This document shows positions 34,428 to 43,594 of a stretch of DNA of 64,000 bases, one piece after another; positions within the stretch are counted from its first letter, which is position 1, and each line of letters begins with the position of its first letter. The translations under genes and the position numbers were made by a program. Origin of the DNA: Candidatus Altimarinota bacterium (GTDB lineage: Bacteria > Patescibacteriota > Gracilibacteria > UBA4473); assembly GCA_023143095.1 (NCBI GenBank), contig JAGLIF010000009.1, positions 62,001 through 126,000 on the forward strand, in the 5' to 3' direction. Under the pieces are notes generated by a model. The model ran no database searches and was not told where the DNA came from. It saw only the letters and a program-made list of their open reading frames with translations.

Positions 34428-35009
34428 ATGAAAAAATACGGATTATTTTTCGGATTAGGTATTCTTGGGCTTATGATTTATTCTTTCATCACAGGAAGTT
34501 ATAACACCATGGTTACATTGGATGAAGGAGTCCTTACGCAATGGAGTCAAGTTGAGAATCAATATCAACGACGCGCAGATTTAATTCCCAATATTGTTTC
34601 AACAGTAAAAGGTTATGCCACACATGAAAAAACGACTCTAGAAAGCGTTATTGAGGCTCGTTCTAAGGCTACCCAAACAAATGTTAATATCAAAGATGGA
34701 AAAGCAATTGCTGCGTTTCAAGCAACTCAATCCGAACTTTCTTCTGCATTGAGTCGATTGATGGTCGTAGTGGAAAAATATCCAGAACTCAAAGCAAATC
34801 AAAACTTCTTAGAACTTCAAGCTCAACTAGAAGGAACTGAAAACAGAATTGCAGTAGCAAGAAAAGATTATAATTTAGGAGTAAAAAAATATAATATTTA
34901 TATTCGTAAATTCCCAAAAAACATGATTGCCAATATGTTTAATTTTGAGAAGACAACCTTATTTGAAGCACAAAAAGGGGCTTCTCAAGTGCCTTCTGTT
35001 GAGTTTTAA
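34428..35009 (+). CDS. lemA: LemA family protein
   Basis: A 193-residue protein with one N-terminal membrane helix (LFFGLGILGLMIYSFI) and the LemA antiparallel helical bundle: YNTMVTLDEGVLTQWSQVEN, YQRRADLIPNIVSTVKG, LEAQLEGTENRIAVARKDYN and FPKNMIANMFNF. Length and motifs are typical. LemA proteins are membrane-linked with an extracytoplasmic helical domain; function is not settled. Last gene of the TPM/unknown/LemA cluster, starting 3 bp after the previous stop. Confidence 0.93.
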   Translation: MKKYGLFFGLGILGLMIYSFITGSYNTMVTLDEGVLTQWSQVENQYQRRADLIPNIVSTVKGYATHEKTTLESVIEARSKATQTNVNIKDGKAIAAFQATQSELSSALSRLMVVVEKYPELKANQNFLELQAQLEGTENRIAVARKDYNLGVKKYNIYIRKFPKNMIANMFNFEKTTLFEAQKGASQVPSVEF

Positions 35010-35012
35010 AAG

Positions 35013-35052
35013 CTAACTAAATCAAAAGGATTGTGATAAATGTGAACTAACT
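35013..35052 (+). pseudogene. Decayed fragment of the small ORF at 39860
   Basis: Forty bases match 39974-40024 at 38 positions, with 11 bases missing in the middle, so the reading frame is broken. It sits in the 46-bp gap between lemA and the convergent gene, so it is a relic. Confidence 0.6.
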
Positions 35053-35055
35053 ATT

Positions 35056-36801
35056 TCAAAAAGTAATTTTCACCGCCTCCCAAGTCCCATCACAAGTTGC
35101 CCAATGAGCCTTTTCTTCGGCAGTCATTTTATTTCCTGGATTGTTCACTATAACATTCCAAGTTCCATTTCCTTTTTCTCCATCAAGAGCACCTTTAAAA
35201 TGAAAAGAAGTCTCAGATATTGTAAGAAAACTTCCCAGCGTATGTGTAAAATCTAATGATCCATATTCTGACACTCTTCCTTCTAAATCGTATATCATAC
35301 AAAACTTTTTTGTACATGCAGGATCTTTTATTCCCTTCGGTTTTTCATCCTCAATAACAAATCGAATATGTCCAAACAAATCGCTACACGCCTTACTTTT
35401 TGGTGTCATCAACCAAAACCCATTACCTTTCTTCATTTTTACCACTCCTGTCCAGTTTTCTAGTTCATATTCATCACTATCAATTTTTACATCATAAGAT
35501 ACATAGTATGATTTTTTATTTTTAGAATAATCATCAGCAGAAACCTGTAATGTAAAACTTTTTCCCTCAGTTCCTATTGGTGGTTGAATATCAAATAATC
35601 CATCTAATTCTGTAAATGTTTTTGCTACAATGTCTTTTCCGTCCAATAATTCAATTGTAGCTTCGTTAATCGGATTACCATTTTCACTATCAATCACTTC
35701 CCCACTGATAAAAGCATCTGGTTCTATAAAAAAATCTATTTCTATCTCTTGAAGAGAATTAGTGGAAAGCAGTTTTTCAAAAACCTCAGGTCTGTTGGGT
35801 ATACGAATTTGAATCTTGGAATCGGAAAGAGAAACATGAAATGAACTTTTAACATATCCTTCTGGAAATGCTGTCAACGCATAAACACCACCATTTTTAA
35901 ATAAAATTTCATATCGACCATCTTCTTTCCATTCTCCTCGTAAACTTTCCTGACTATTTTTTCGAAGAGCACTTAAAGTTCCTTTTTCTATTGGATTTTG
36001 AGAAACACTATTTCGGAAAACACCTATTAATTTTACTCCACTTGGAAAAAAGGTGTCGTACATATCTCCTGTTGTAGATACTATAGAATCTCCTGCTTTC
36101 CCCTCTATAGTCAATTTTCCTGCACAATAAATAAAATCGCCCGTACAATCTCCAAAATTTGCATTCCATGATGAATACCGAATAGCAAGAGCGGCACAAC
36201 CCATAAATGCAACAGGTGTCGTAGCTCCTGCTGAAACAAACATACTTGTAAGTCCAACTCCACAAGAAATTACATTCATCGCAATTCCTATTTCATGAAG
36301 AACTCCCTGTGTTTCAATTGCATATGCTGTTTGAATAATATTAAAAGAATATTGCTGAGGCATTATATGAGAATTTTTAAATACCTCTGTTACTCCATTT
36401 TTATAGGTAACAAAAATATCAACAGTAGATTCTGTATAATTACGAAACACTGCAATATTCCCTTCAATACTAAATTTATCAGGCAATCCGTCCTTATTTA
36501 ATTGAATAAGTCCAATCTTACCTTCTTTAGTTTCAACCGTTATTGCCACTAATTTTTTATTTTTTGTAAAAGCGGCTAATTTCACTCCACTTTCCCATTT
36601 AAGTACTACTGGAATATTACTGTTTAAATCATCGTTTAGATAAACATCAAATTGATTATTACTTTCTATATTCTCTTCTGGAGTATATTCATAAACTATT
36701 TGCCAAATATTCTGTAAAATAGCAGGATTGTATTTATTTAAATAAAAATAACTACCTCCCAATAATAAAAGAATAAAAACAACGAAACTAAATTTTTTCA
36801 T
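35056..36801 (-). CDS. Secreted or membrane-anchored protein with carboxypeptidase regulatory-like domain
   Basis: A 581-residue protein with an N-terminal membrane anchor (FSFVVFILLLLGGSYFYL). A second hydrophobic stretch rich in Gly and Cys occurs near residues 170-205 (EIGIAMNVISCGVGLTS ... FMGCAALAIRY). Residues 355-420 resemble a CarboxypepD_reg fold: ISGEVIDSENGNPINEATIELLDGKD and LDGLFDIQPP. The C-terminus has a Cys pair and WNVIVNNPGNKM. No enzyme motif seen. Transcribed alone, converging on lemA. Surface or periplasmic placement is inferred from the anchor; function unknown. Confidence 0.6.
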   Translation of the reverse strand: MKKFSFVVFILLLLGGSYFYLNKYNPAILQNIWQIVYEYTPEENIESNNQFDVYLNDDLNSNIPVVLKWESGVKLAAFTKNKKLVAITVETKEGKIGLIQLNKDGLPDKFSIEGNIAVFRNYTESTVDIFVTYKNGVTEVFKNSHIMPQQYSFNIIQTAYAIETQGVLHEIGIAMNVISCGVGLTSMFVSAGATTPVAFMGCAALAIRYSSWNANFGDCTGDFIYCAGKLTIEGKAGDSIVSTTGDMYDTFFPSGVKLIGVFRNSVSQNPIEKGTLSALRKNSQESLRGEWKEDGRYEILFKNGGVYALTAFPEGYVKSSFHVSLSDSKIQIRIPNRPEVFEKLLSTNSLQEIEIDFFIEPDAFISGEVIDSENGNPINEATIELLDGKDIVAKTFTELDGLFDIQPPIGTEGKSFTLQVSADDYSKNKKSYYVSYDVKIDSDEYELENWTGVVKMKKGNGFWLMTPKSKACSDLFGHIRFVIEDEKPKGIKDPACTKKFCMIYDLEGRVSEYGSLDFTHTLGSFLTISETSFHFKGALDGEKGNGTWNVIVNNPGNKMTAEEKAHWATCDGTWEAVKITF

Positions 36802-37003
36802 ACTTTAAAAAGTTATGTTTTGATTCTAACTTTAATTATCTAAATTTAAAAACATAACAAACAAATCGTTGAATAACTTTTGCATACAGAAACAGCGTAA
36901 AGCACCTCTGTGTTTACATTTTTATATACTACAAAAAGCAATTTTTTTGATACATGACCATAGAAGCAATTGGAACCGCTATACGAAATCACCAGGGGTA
37001 TAT

Positions 37004-37834
37004 CTATTTCCCTGATTTTCGCGAAGGAGATTTCTTATGATCAACAACCGAGACATTAAACATCCTTCTAATAGCAAAGACCCTGTCTTCCTTTCTCAAG
37101 TAACAATACCCTTCTACACAAATAGAGAAACCAATGCCGGTTTCAAAGGGTATCTCAGTAATTTTTGATGGTAATATGTTTCTGTTGGACATTGTTCCAT
37201 CCCCTTTTCTATATGAAAAACGAAGTTCCTGTTTTTTTAAAATAGCGGAATCAATTTTATTTAATTTTTTTGTAAACTCACCTTCTTCTCGTTTAGTAAA
37301 ATTTTCTCCGAATTTACATCCATGTATTCTTTGATGACATTCCCTACAAAGAAACTCAAGATTATCCAATCTATTGCTCCCTCCCGTTTCTAAAGAATTA
37401 ATATGATGAACATCCAAAAACTGTTTAACCTTACAGTTCCTGCAAAAGCAATCCGACTCATTCCTTAAGAGATCTTTTCGATTCTGCCAATCAGGAGGGT
37501 AAATTCCCCAATAATCATAAATATGTTCCAACAGTTTTTCGTATTTCTTTTGTTGAACTAATATTTCTTTCATTTTTAGCCCCTCCTCTTCTTGTAATTT
37601 AATTAAATGTAATCGATGTGAGTCACTGGAAAAAAAGAAACCCCACACACCTTCTGTTTTGCTTATTTCCCCAGAATAATGATTTATATTGTGCTGACAT
37701 CTCTGTATAGCTTCCTCATAATCCTTCATTTTTCCTTCTAGTTCTTCGTAACAAACAACATGGATGCATTCGCCATTGCTTAAATGGCGTTTTTCCTTTG
37801 AATTTTTGCGATTACAATACAAACAATTTTTCAT
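37004..37834 (-). CDS. HNH endonuclease-domain protein
   Basis: A 276-residue protein. The N-terminus has a zinc-ribbon-like CLYCNRKNSK ... NGECIHVVC, followed by a helical part. The HNH core is CRNCKVKQFLDVHHINSLE (about 142-160) with GGSNRLDNLEFLCRECHQRIHG after it; the catalytic histidines and the four zinc cysteines are present. HNH domains cut DNA in homing nucleases, restriction systems and phage packaging. It is alone on the minus strand, divergent from the TPR protein, in a region of unusual genes. Whether it acts in defence or as a selfish element is unclear. Confidence 0.8.
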   Translation of the reverse strand: MKNCLYCNRKNSKEKRHLSNGECIHVVCYEELEGKMKDYEEAIQRCQHNINHYSGEISKTEGVWGFFFSSDSHRLHLIKLQEEEGLKMKEILVQQKKYEKLLEHIYDYWGIYPPDWQNRKDLLRNESDCFCRNCKVKQFLDVHHINSLETGGSNRLDNLEFLCRECHQRIHGCKFGENFTKREEGEFTKKLNKIDSAILKKQELRFSYRKGDGTMSNRNILPSKITEIPFETGIGFSICVEGYCYLRKEDRVFAIRRMFNVSVVDHKKSPSRKSGK

Positions 37835-37915
37835 ATTTTTTACTTAAAATTAATTTTAGATAGAATAACATAAGAATCTATATATTGAAAAAATCCTTAA
37901 TAATTTATAAAAACT

Positions 37916-39849
37916 ATGAAAAATATTTTTCGAATAATCCATACAGTCCTTCAAATAATTGGGGGTATTCTTTTTTTAATTTCAGGATTAATTAGTTGGG
38001 GGTGGTATATCAATTGGTTAGATACTTATTTTTTATGGAGAATAATTGCTATTTTTGTTTCAATTTTAGGATTACCATTTTTTTGGATATTTGTAATTAT
38101 TGAGTGGATTTGGCATGGTTTTCCAGAAAATATGAAATTAGCTATGATAGTTTGGTTAATATCTCTAGTTACTTTTTTTATTTCTTGTTTTTTTAGAGAT
38201 TCTGATAATTCAGAAGAAAAAATTGATTATCAAAAAATAGGAGGATGGTTATGGATCCCTAAAATTTTACTTTTACTTTATTGGTTTTTGATTTCTGTAA
38301 TCGTTGTTTTTTTATTAATTAATCAAAAAACAGTCCTCATTACATTCTTATTTGGATCTTTTCTTTTAGTTTTATCTGTTCTTGTAAATAAATTTTTTCA
38401 ATTAAAAAAATCAGTCCCAATATTAATGATTTGTTTTTTAAGCATAAATACTTTTAGCTCTTTTTTCTTAGCTCTTAATAATAATCAAAATTTCATTATT
38501 CCTATATTTTTTATAATATGGATAATTTATTTTGCAAAATCAAAAAGAGTTAAAAGAACTTTTGTACAACCAGACAAAAAATTATCAACCATTTTTTTTA
38601 GTATTTTACTTTTATTAATAGGTGGATTAACCGCTATTTTTGATTATGAAATCAGAGAAGAATTAAAAACTGGAATAGAAAAAAATAAAACAAAAGAAAA
38701 TGAAATTTTAGATAAAATGTCTGTATTAAGAGAAGAAACAAAAAAGACAAAACAGGCATTTGCCACAAAGATATTAGAATTAAAAAATGAGGGAAATAAT
38801 GAAAAGGAATTAAAAAATATTTTTTCGAAATATAAAGAAGATCAGAAAGATTATTTTAAAAAAGTAACGCCACTTTTTACAGAATTTAAAAAGACACTAA
38901 GTTCAAGTGAAGTTAAACAAATAGAACAAATGGAATTATTAATGAAAGATTTTTTTACTTTTGAACAAAACCTCTTACAAGAACAAATAAAATGCTTAGA
39001 ATTTTGGACAGATGAACCTTGCTTAAATTTAACTAAAAAATGGGAAGATTATGAAGGAAAAGAAGAAAAATTTGTTCAAGGAATAGCTAAAATTTCAGGT
39101 AATAAAAAATTAACTGTTGAAAAAATTTATAAAGACAATCTAGGAGAAGCTATTTATGAAGATTTGGAAAATTTTGGTACTGAAATTGATGATTTTCATA
39201 ATCTAAATGATGAAGGATTAAATTTCTATCAAAAGGAATTATATAAAGAGGCAATTAATAAATTTAAAGAAGCCATAAATCTTAATTTAGAAACTGTTTC
39301 ATCTGCAGATTGGGCAACTTTGTATACAAATTTATCTTTAGCTCAACAACAATTAAATTTAAAAGAAGAATCTAAATCATCACTTGAAAAAGCTTTATCT
39401 TTTTTAGAAATTACAAATGCAGATTATTACGTTACAAAAGGAGAATTAAGTCTTCTTAATAGTAATTACGATGAAGCTATTATCAATTTCAAAAAGGCTT
39501 TAGAAATTGATCCTACAAATTTTTCCGCAAGTAATAATTTAGGTATTATTTACTTTGATTTAGATGAATTAGGTTATGAAGATTACGCAAAAGCTCTATC
39601 ATACAATCTTATTGCTTATAATAGTTCAGCAGACCACAATAAGCTGGGAGTTAAAAAGCTTTTAGCCACTTTTTAGGAAACTACAATAATGCAGAATCTC
39701 TTTTTCTTGAAATCGATAACGATAATGATGCTGATGTTAAAATTTATTTAGGACTTATTTATAACATTAAAGGAGACGACAAAGCAGAAACATATTTAAA
39801 TAAAGCCATTGAACTAAATCCTAGTTATGCAGAACTTTTAGAAGAATAA
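37916..39849 (+). pseudogene. TPR membrane protein with an apparent one-base frameshift
   Basis: The first frame (586 residues) ends at 39676: five to six membrane helices (residues 10-235), a coiled-coil region (240-400), then TPR motifs (LNDEGLNFYQKELYKEAINKF; YDEAIINFKKALEIDPTNFSA). After the stop another frame carries on in register with further TPR units (YLGLIYNIKGDDKAETYLNKA and AIELNPSYAELLEE) up to 39849. The break lies in a run of five T near 39670; one more T would restore a single 644-residue protein. It could be a real mutation, a slippage site or a sequence error. TPR proteins scaffold complexes; no enzyme domain seen. Confidence 0.8.
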
Positions 39850-39859
39850 TTTTTTAATA

Positions 39860-40111
39860 ATGAAAATAAAAAACATTGAAAACCTAAGCATAGAACAAAT
39901 AAACTACGAATTAGAAAATGGTGGAAAATGGTGGAAATGCCAGCAAAGCTATGAAAGAAGCTGGATACAAAAACTGACTAAATCAAAAGGATTTAAAGAG
40001 ATTTGTGATAAATGTGAACTGACTAGTGAACCATACCGAAAAGTGAGTAGCGAGAACGATTTAATGAATTTATATTTTTTAACAAATCTTCTTTCATTGA
40101 ACTTAGAATAA
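39860..40111 (+). CDS. Small uncharacterised protein
   Basis: An 83-residue protein, Lys/Glu-rich, with four polar blocks and the C-terminal pair ICDKCEL. It starts 10 bp after the frame-restored TPR gene. A 40-base broken copy of its middle lies at 35013. No family recognised; the CxxC hints at a metal site but there are too few ligands to be sure. Confidence 0.5.
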   Translation: MKIKNIENLSIEQINYELENGGKWWKCQQSYERSWIQKLTKSKGFKEICDKCELTSEPYRKVSSENDLMNLYFLTNLLSLNLE

Positions 40112-40173
40112 AAACTTGATTATTCTATTTTAAGATGTAAACTTAGAATAAATAATATTTAATTCTACTTACC

Positions 40174-41298
40174 ATGAAGAATTTCATAGCAGGTAAATAT
40201 ATCCAACAAACAGAATATAAAAGCTTTTCTCCAACACTTATCAATGAGTTGGCGATCAATTGGAAAAGTGATAAGACCCTTGAACTCTGGGGCAATGCAA
40301 AAAGATATTTAGGAGAATTGAACGCATATTCTTCCCTTATTCCAGATGTAGACTTCTTTATTGAGATGCACATCATAAAAGAAGCTACGACTTCAAGTAG
40401 AATTGAGGGAACAAAAACAGAGATTGATGAAGCCATACAACCTGAATCAAGGATTGCCCCTGAAAAGAAAGATGACTGGCAAGAAGTCCGCAATTACATT
40501 GAGGCAATGAATGATTCTATTAAGAATCTTGATAAATTACCTCTATCAATGCGTCTTATAAAACAAGCACATCAAAAATTACTCTTTGGAGTACGAGGAT
40601 ACGGGAAAACTCCAGGTGAAATTCGAAAAAGTCAAAATTGGATTGGAGGTGGAAGTTTAAAAACAGCCAAATTTATTCCACCCTCTAGCGATAACCTTCC
40701 TGATCTTTTGAGCGATTTAGAAAAATTCTGGCATCGCCAAGATATTCCTGAGCTTATTCGCATTGCTATTGCACACTATCAGTTTGAAACAATTCATCCC
40801 TTCCTTGATGGGAACGGACGAACAGGACGGCTCATTATTACGCTTCATCTTGTAGATTTAGGCATTCTTTCTAAACCAACACTCTATCTTTCCGATTTCT
40901 TTGAAAGAAAGCGAGAAGAATACTTTGATGCCCTTGAAGATGCTCGTAAAAAAAATGATTTAGAATCTTGGGTTCAATTCTTCTTGGATGGTGTTATTCA
41001 AACCGCAAAAAAAGGGAAACGAACCTTTGATAATATCATTGAACTAAGAAAAGAATATGATGAAAAGATTCTCACACTTGGAAAAAGAGCAAAATTAGCT
41101 CAAAGGCTCTTAACCAAACTCTATTCAAACCCTGTTATTTCACCCCGTGAAGCTGAAAGTTTTTTAGGAATAACCCCAACGCCAGCCAATACTTTACTCA
41201 AAGCGATGGAAGAGATCAGGATGCTCAAAGAAATCTCAGGACAAGAACGAAACCGAATTTATATTTTGAATGATTACATTCAGCTTTTTAAGAATTAA
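40174..41298 (+). CDS. Fic-domain protein (class II, AMPylator-like)
   Basis: A 374-residue protein. The active-site motif is HPFLDGNGRTGR at residues 208-219, complete with catalytic His208. The inhibitory helix TSSRIEGT (S74, E78, G79) precedes the Fic core, which marks a class II self-inhibited Fic. The C-terminal 80 residues form a winged-helix-like domain (ISPREAESFLGITPTPANTLLKAMEEI). Fic proteins add AMP or another nucleotide to target hydroxyls using ATP. Intact motifs suggest an active enzyme kept off by the N-terminal helix. No antitoxin gene is adjacent. The target is unknown. Confidence 0.92.
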   Translation: MKNFIAGKYIQQTEYKSFSPTLINELAINWKSDKTLELWGNAKRYLGELNAYSSLIPDVDFFIEMHIIKEATTSSRIEGTKTEIDEAIQPESRIAPEKKDDWQEVRNYIEAMNDSIKNLDKLPLSMRLIKQAHQKLLFGVRGYGKTPGEIRKSQNWIGGGSLKTAKFIPPSSDNLPDLLSDLEKFWHRQDIPELIRIAIAHYQFETIHPFLDGNGRTGRLIITLHLVDLGILSKPTLYLSDFFERKREEYFDALEDARKKNDLESWVQFFLDGVIQTAKKGKRTFDNIIELRKEYDEKILTLGKRAKLAQRLLTKLYSNPVISPREAESFLGITPTPANTLLKAMEEIRMLKEISGQERNRIYILNDYIQLFKN

Positions 41299-41414
41299 AA
41301 AGAATATTTTTCTGATTCAAATTGTAAAGTTGAAGTAGAAAAGAAAATTATCACAAAAACTTTTAAAAAATCTAATTCTTAATATAATATCCTTATCTTA
41401 AAATTAAAACTCTC

Positions 41415-43010
41415 ATGCTGAAGTTAGATGAATCAGACGATGTTGATGACATACAATTTTCAGACGATGTATTGGAACAACAAAAAAAGGAATTAATAAA
41501 CAAAACCCCAACAAATAAAAAAAAGGAAATCCTTAAACGCTTTGAAGACTTATTGGAAAATTTTGATGATTATGGAGAAGAAGGTATTCGTCTGTCCATG
41601 GAACAAACAAGAGAAGTTATTTATTTTTATAATGAGTCGCATAAAGCTTTAGCAAAAAAATTTGAAAAAAGCACCTCCCCGGAAATTATCAACCTTATAA
41701 AAGATACTTTCTCTAGTGCCTGTAACCTTAGTAGCTATTCTGTCTCAGAAATAAACGAACGAAAACTAAACCTTGAAAATCGTTTCCAACAATTATTGGA
41801 AACAAAGCAAGAAATTGAAAATATAACCCAGGATTCAAATGTTGAAAAATGGTTTTTTAGATTGGTAAAAGACTGGAAAAAAGAAAGAAAAAATTATAAA
41901 CAAATTGAAAACGAACTACTTACTTTTTTGCAAAAACTTCAAGAAGAAATCAAAGATGACGGCAAAAAGAGAGAGCTTATTTCCCAAAAAATAAATGTAG
42001 GAATCCTCAATGAATCAGAAAAAAAGAAATGGAATGAACTGATAAACCAAAAATCAGGCAAAGAACTGGAAAAACTCGTCCAAAAAATAGAACAGCAACT
42101 AGAAAAAAGAGAAAAAAAACTCCCTGTTTTGTATGAAAAAAATGTAACACAAAATCTAGAAAATCCTCTAAAAGCTAGAGAAGAACTGCGAAAATTAAGA
42201 AGAAAATTCGGCTGGGGCATTTTTGATTTTTTGAATGCCAACGAATTATGGCAAAAACTCAACACCATTCATGTTTTACAAAAACAAAAAGCCAAGTTAA
42301 AAAACGATTTTGAAAAAAACAAAGAAGAAAAAAGATCCCTTATCTTGGAGTGGCAACAAATAGAAAGACAACTGTCTGAATTAACTGGCAAAGCATCTGA
42401 AGATAATGTTTTTGGTTTTCACCCCGAGACCACCAAAGAAACTGAAGATGAAGACTCCCCAATAGAACAAGAAAACAATGGACTAGAAGTTCAAATTCGG
42501 TCTCTTGAGAAAGTAAAAAAAATAATTCATGACTATTGGATTCCCGAGTCCCTTAATGCCACATCTGTTCGAAAAGATAAACAAAACAAGGGTATTGAAC
42601 TTTCTGAAAAACCAGAAAGTTATGCTTGGTTGAGCAGCAATAGCAAAGTAAATTGGCTCAAAAAACACCAAGACTCACACGGAGAAAATCTCTGGAAAAA
42701 ATATAAAAGATTTGAAGCAATTTGTCCCTATTCAACCGAAAAAGATCATCGCATCAATTCTGAAGAATTTCATCCTAGGTACATCAATATCCCCCTCAAG
42801 AGACTAAACAAAGATAATGCCAAAGATTTGGAATCAACAGTTGATACATTTATGCAGGGTCCCAAAGAACTTTTTTTTCTAGCAAGTGTTTTTACTCTAG
42901 ATCTGGAAGATGACAAACTAAAATACGCCTCAGCTCCTGCTGAAGTTTTGTCAAAGATTGAGTTTAAACTCTCAGAACTCAAAGCAAAAAATTCAACTTG
43001 CAAAGTTTAA
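41415..43010 (+). CDS. Uncharacterised coiled-coil protein
   Basis: A 531-residue soluble protein with no signal or membrane helix. Residues 130-350 are strongly charged and helical (QLEKREKKLPVLYEKN, KAREELRKLRRK, QKAKLKNDFEKNKEEK). The C-terminal 150 residues look folded, with WLSSNSKVNWLKKHQDSHG, YKRFEAICPYSTEKDHRI and DTFMQGPKELFFLASVFTL. No known domain found by eye. It lies 116 bp after the Fic gene on the same strand and before the tRNA/repeat region, so it may be its partner, but spacing does not prove an operon. Confidence 0.5.
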   Translation: MLKLDESDDVDDIQFSDDVLEQQKKELINKTPTNKKKEILKRFEDLLENFDDYGEEGIRLSMEQTREVIYFYNESHKALAKKFEKSTSPEIINLIKDTFSSACNLSSYSVSEINERKLNLENRFQQLLETKQEIENITQDSNVEKWFFRLVKDWKKERKNYKQIENELLTFLQKLQEEIKDDGKKRELISQKINVGILNESEKKKWNELINQKSGKELEKLVQKIEQQLEKREKKLPVLYEKNVTQNLENPLKAREELRKLRRKFGWGIFDFLNANELWQKLNTIHVLQKQKAKLKNDFEKNKEEKRSLILEWQQIERQLSELTGKASEDNVFGFHPETTKETEDEDSPIEQENNGLEVQIRSLEKVKKIIHDYWIPESLNATSVRKDKQNKGIELSEKPESYAWLSSNSKVNWLKKHQDSHGENLWKKYKRFEAICPYSTEKDHRINSEEFHPRYINIPLKRLNKDNAKDLESTVDTFMQGPKELFFLASVFTLDLEDDKLKYASAPAEVLSKIEFKLSELKAKNSTCKV

Positions 43011-43116
43011 CTAGTAAAAAATATCCTTTAAATAACCAAATACATAAAAAAACCGAGAGATAATTTTTTCAATTGGTTTAGTTGGTGAATTACTCAATAT
43101 GTATATGACAAAAAAT

Positions 43117-43230
43117 GGATACTCTCCCCTTCTTCCCAACAAGTCGGAACTCGGTAGAGCCTCCAGCACGAAATCAAAGATTTCGGCTTACGGTCGAACC
43201 TGCTTCTCATCCTAGCGCACTGCTTCGCAG
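43117..43230. repeat. GC-rich 114-bp unit, copy 1
   Basis: 114 bases that recur at 43245-43358 with about four changes. The block is far more GC-rich than its surroundings and holds short hairpins (GAAATC-AAA-GATTTC, CTGC-TTC-GCAG). The CCCGAC-AA-GTCGGG hairpin of copy 2 is partly lost here (CCCAACAAGTCGGA). Confidence 0.85.
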
Positions 43231-43243
43231 GGTACACGCGATA
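43231..43243. repeat. Direct copy of the tRNA 3' end
   Basis: GGTACACGCGATA here is identical to 43409-43421, the last bases of tRNA-Arg with encoded CCA. It joins the two GC-rich units and looks like a relic of duplication that included the tRNA end, or an attachment-site trace. Confidence 0.6.
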
Positions 43244-43244
43244 C

Positions 43245-43358
43245 GGATACTCGCCCCTTCTTCCCGACAAGTCGGGACTCGGTAGAGCCTCCAGCACGAA
43301 ATCAAAGATTTCGGCTTACGGTCGAACCTGCTTCTCATCCTAGCGCACTGCTTCGCAG
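43245..43358. repeat. GC-rich 114-bp unit, copy 2
   Basis: Second copy of the unit, with three intact hairpins: CCCGAC-AA-GTCGGG, GAAATC-AAA-GATTTC and CTGC-TTC-GCAG. It ends directly at the terminator/tRNA block. No credible ORF: the frame across it encodes only repeat-derived peptide. Confidence 0.85.
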
Positions 43359-43361
43359 ATT

Positions 43362-43404
43362 AAGAAAAAAGCCCTGCCCCCTTTGGGGGTAAGGCTTTTT
43401 TCTT
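43362..43404 (-). terminator. Intrinsic terminator of tRNA-Arg
   Basis: AAGAAAAAAGCC pairs with GGCTTTTTTCTT; inside are CCCCC and GGGGG around a TTT loop. It follows the tRNA (minus strand) by three bases. Symmetric, so it may also stop transcription coming from the coiled-coil gene. Confidence 0.9.
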
Positions 43405-43407
43405 ATG

Positions 43408-43484
43408 TGGTACACGCGATAGGATTCGAACCTATGACCCTCGGTTCCGAAGACCGATGCTCTATCCAGCTGAGCTACGCGTGC
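43408..43484 (-). tRNA. tRNA-Arg, anticodon UCG, CCA encoded
   Basis: On the minus strand the acceptor strand GCACGCG pairs with CGCGTGT, followed by A and CCA. The D arm has AGCTCAGCTGGATAGAGC, the anticodon loop is CTTCGGA (anticodon TCG), and the T arm has GGTTCGAATCC. It reads CGA codons, which are common in the genes of this window. Confidence 0.95.
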
Positions 43485-43543
43485 TCGTCAATAAAAACTT
43501 CTCTACGATTTTATAAACTATTTATTTCGATTCAAGTTTTTTG

Positions 43544-43572
43544 TTGAAAAAATAATGAGAATCTGGTATAAT
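43544..43572 (+). promoter_or_regulatory. Promoter of the M23/SLH gene
   Basis: TTGAAA at 43544-43549, 17 bases, TATAAT at 43567-43572 preceded by TGG. The start would be near 43579, giving a leader of about 16 nt to the AUG at 43595. Confidence 0.75.
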
Positions 43573-43594
43573 TAGGGGATTTATTTGTTTTAAA

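Noticed and set aside
39660-39680. Programmed frameshift in the TPR gene
   Set aside because: No canonical X-XXY-YYZ heptamer in the right frame and no downstream hairpin; a deletion or sequence error is simpler, although slippage in the T run cannot be excluded.
43094-43297. 67-residue minus-strand ORF in the GC-rich repeats
   Set aside because: It spans one repeat unit and part of the next, has no start context, and its peptide is repeat-derived; the DNA looks like structured RNA or a relic, not a gene.
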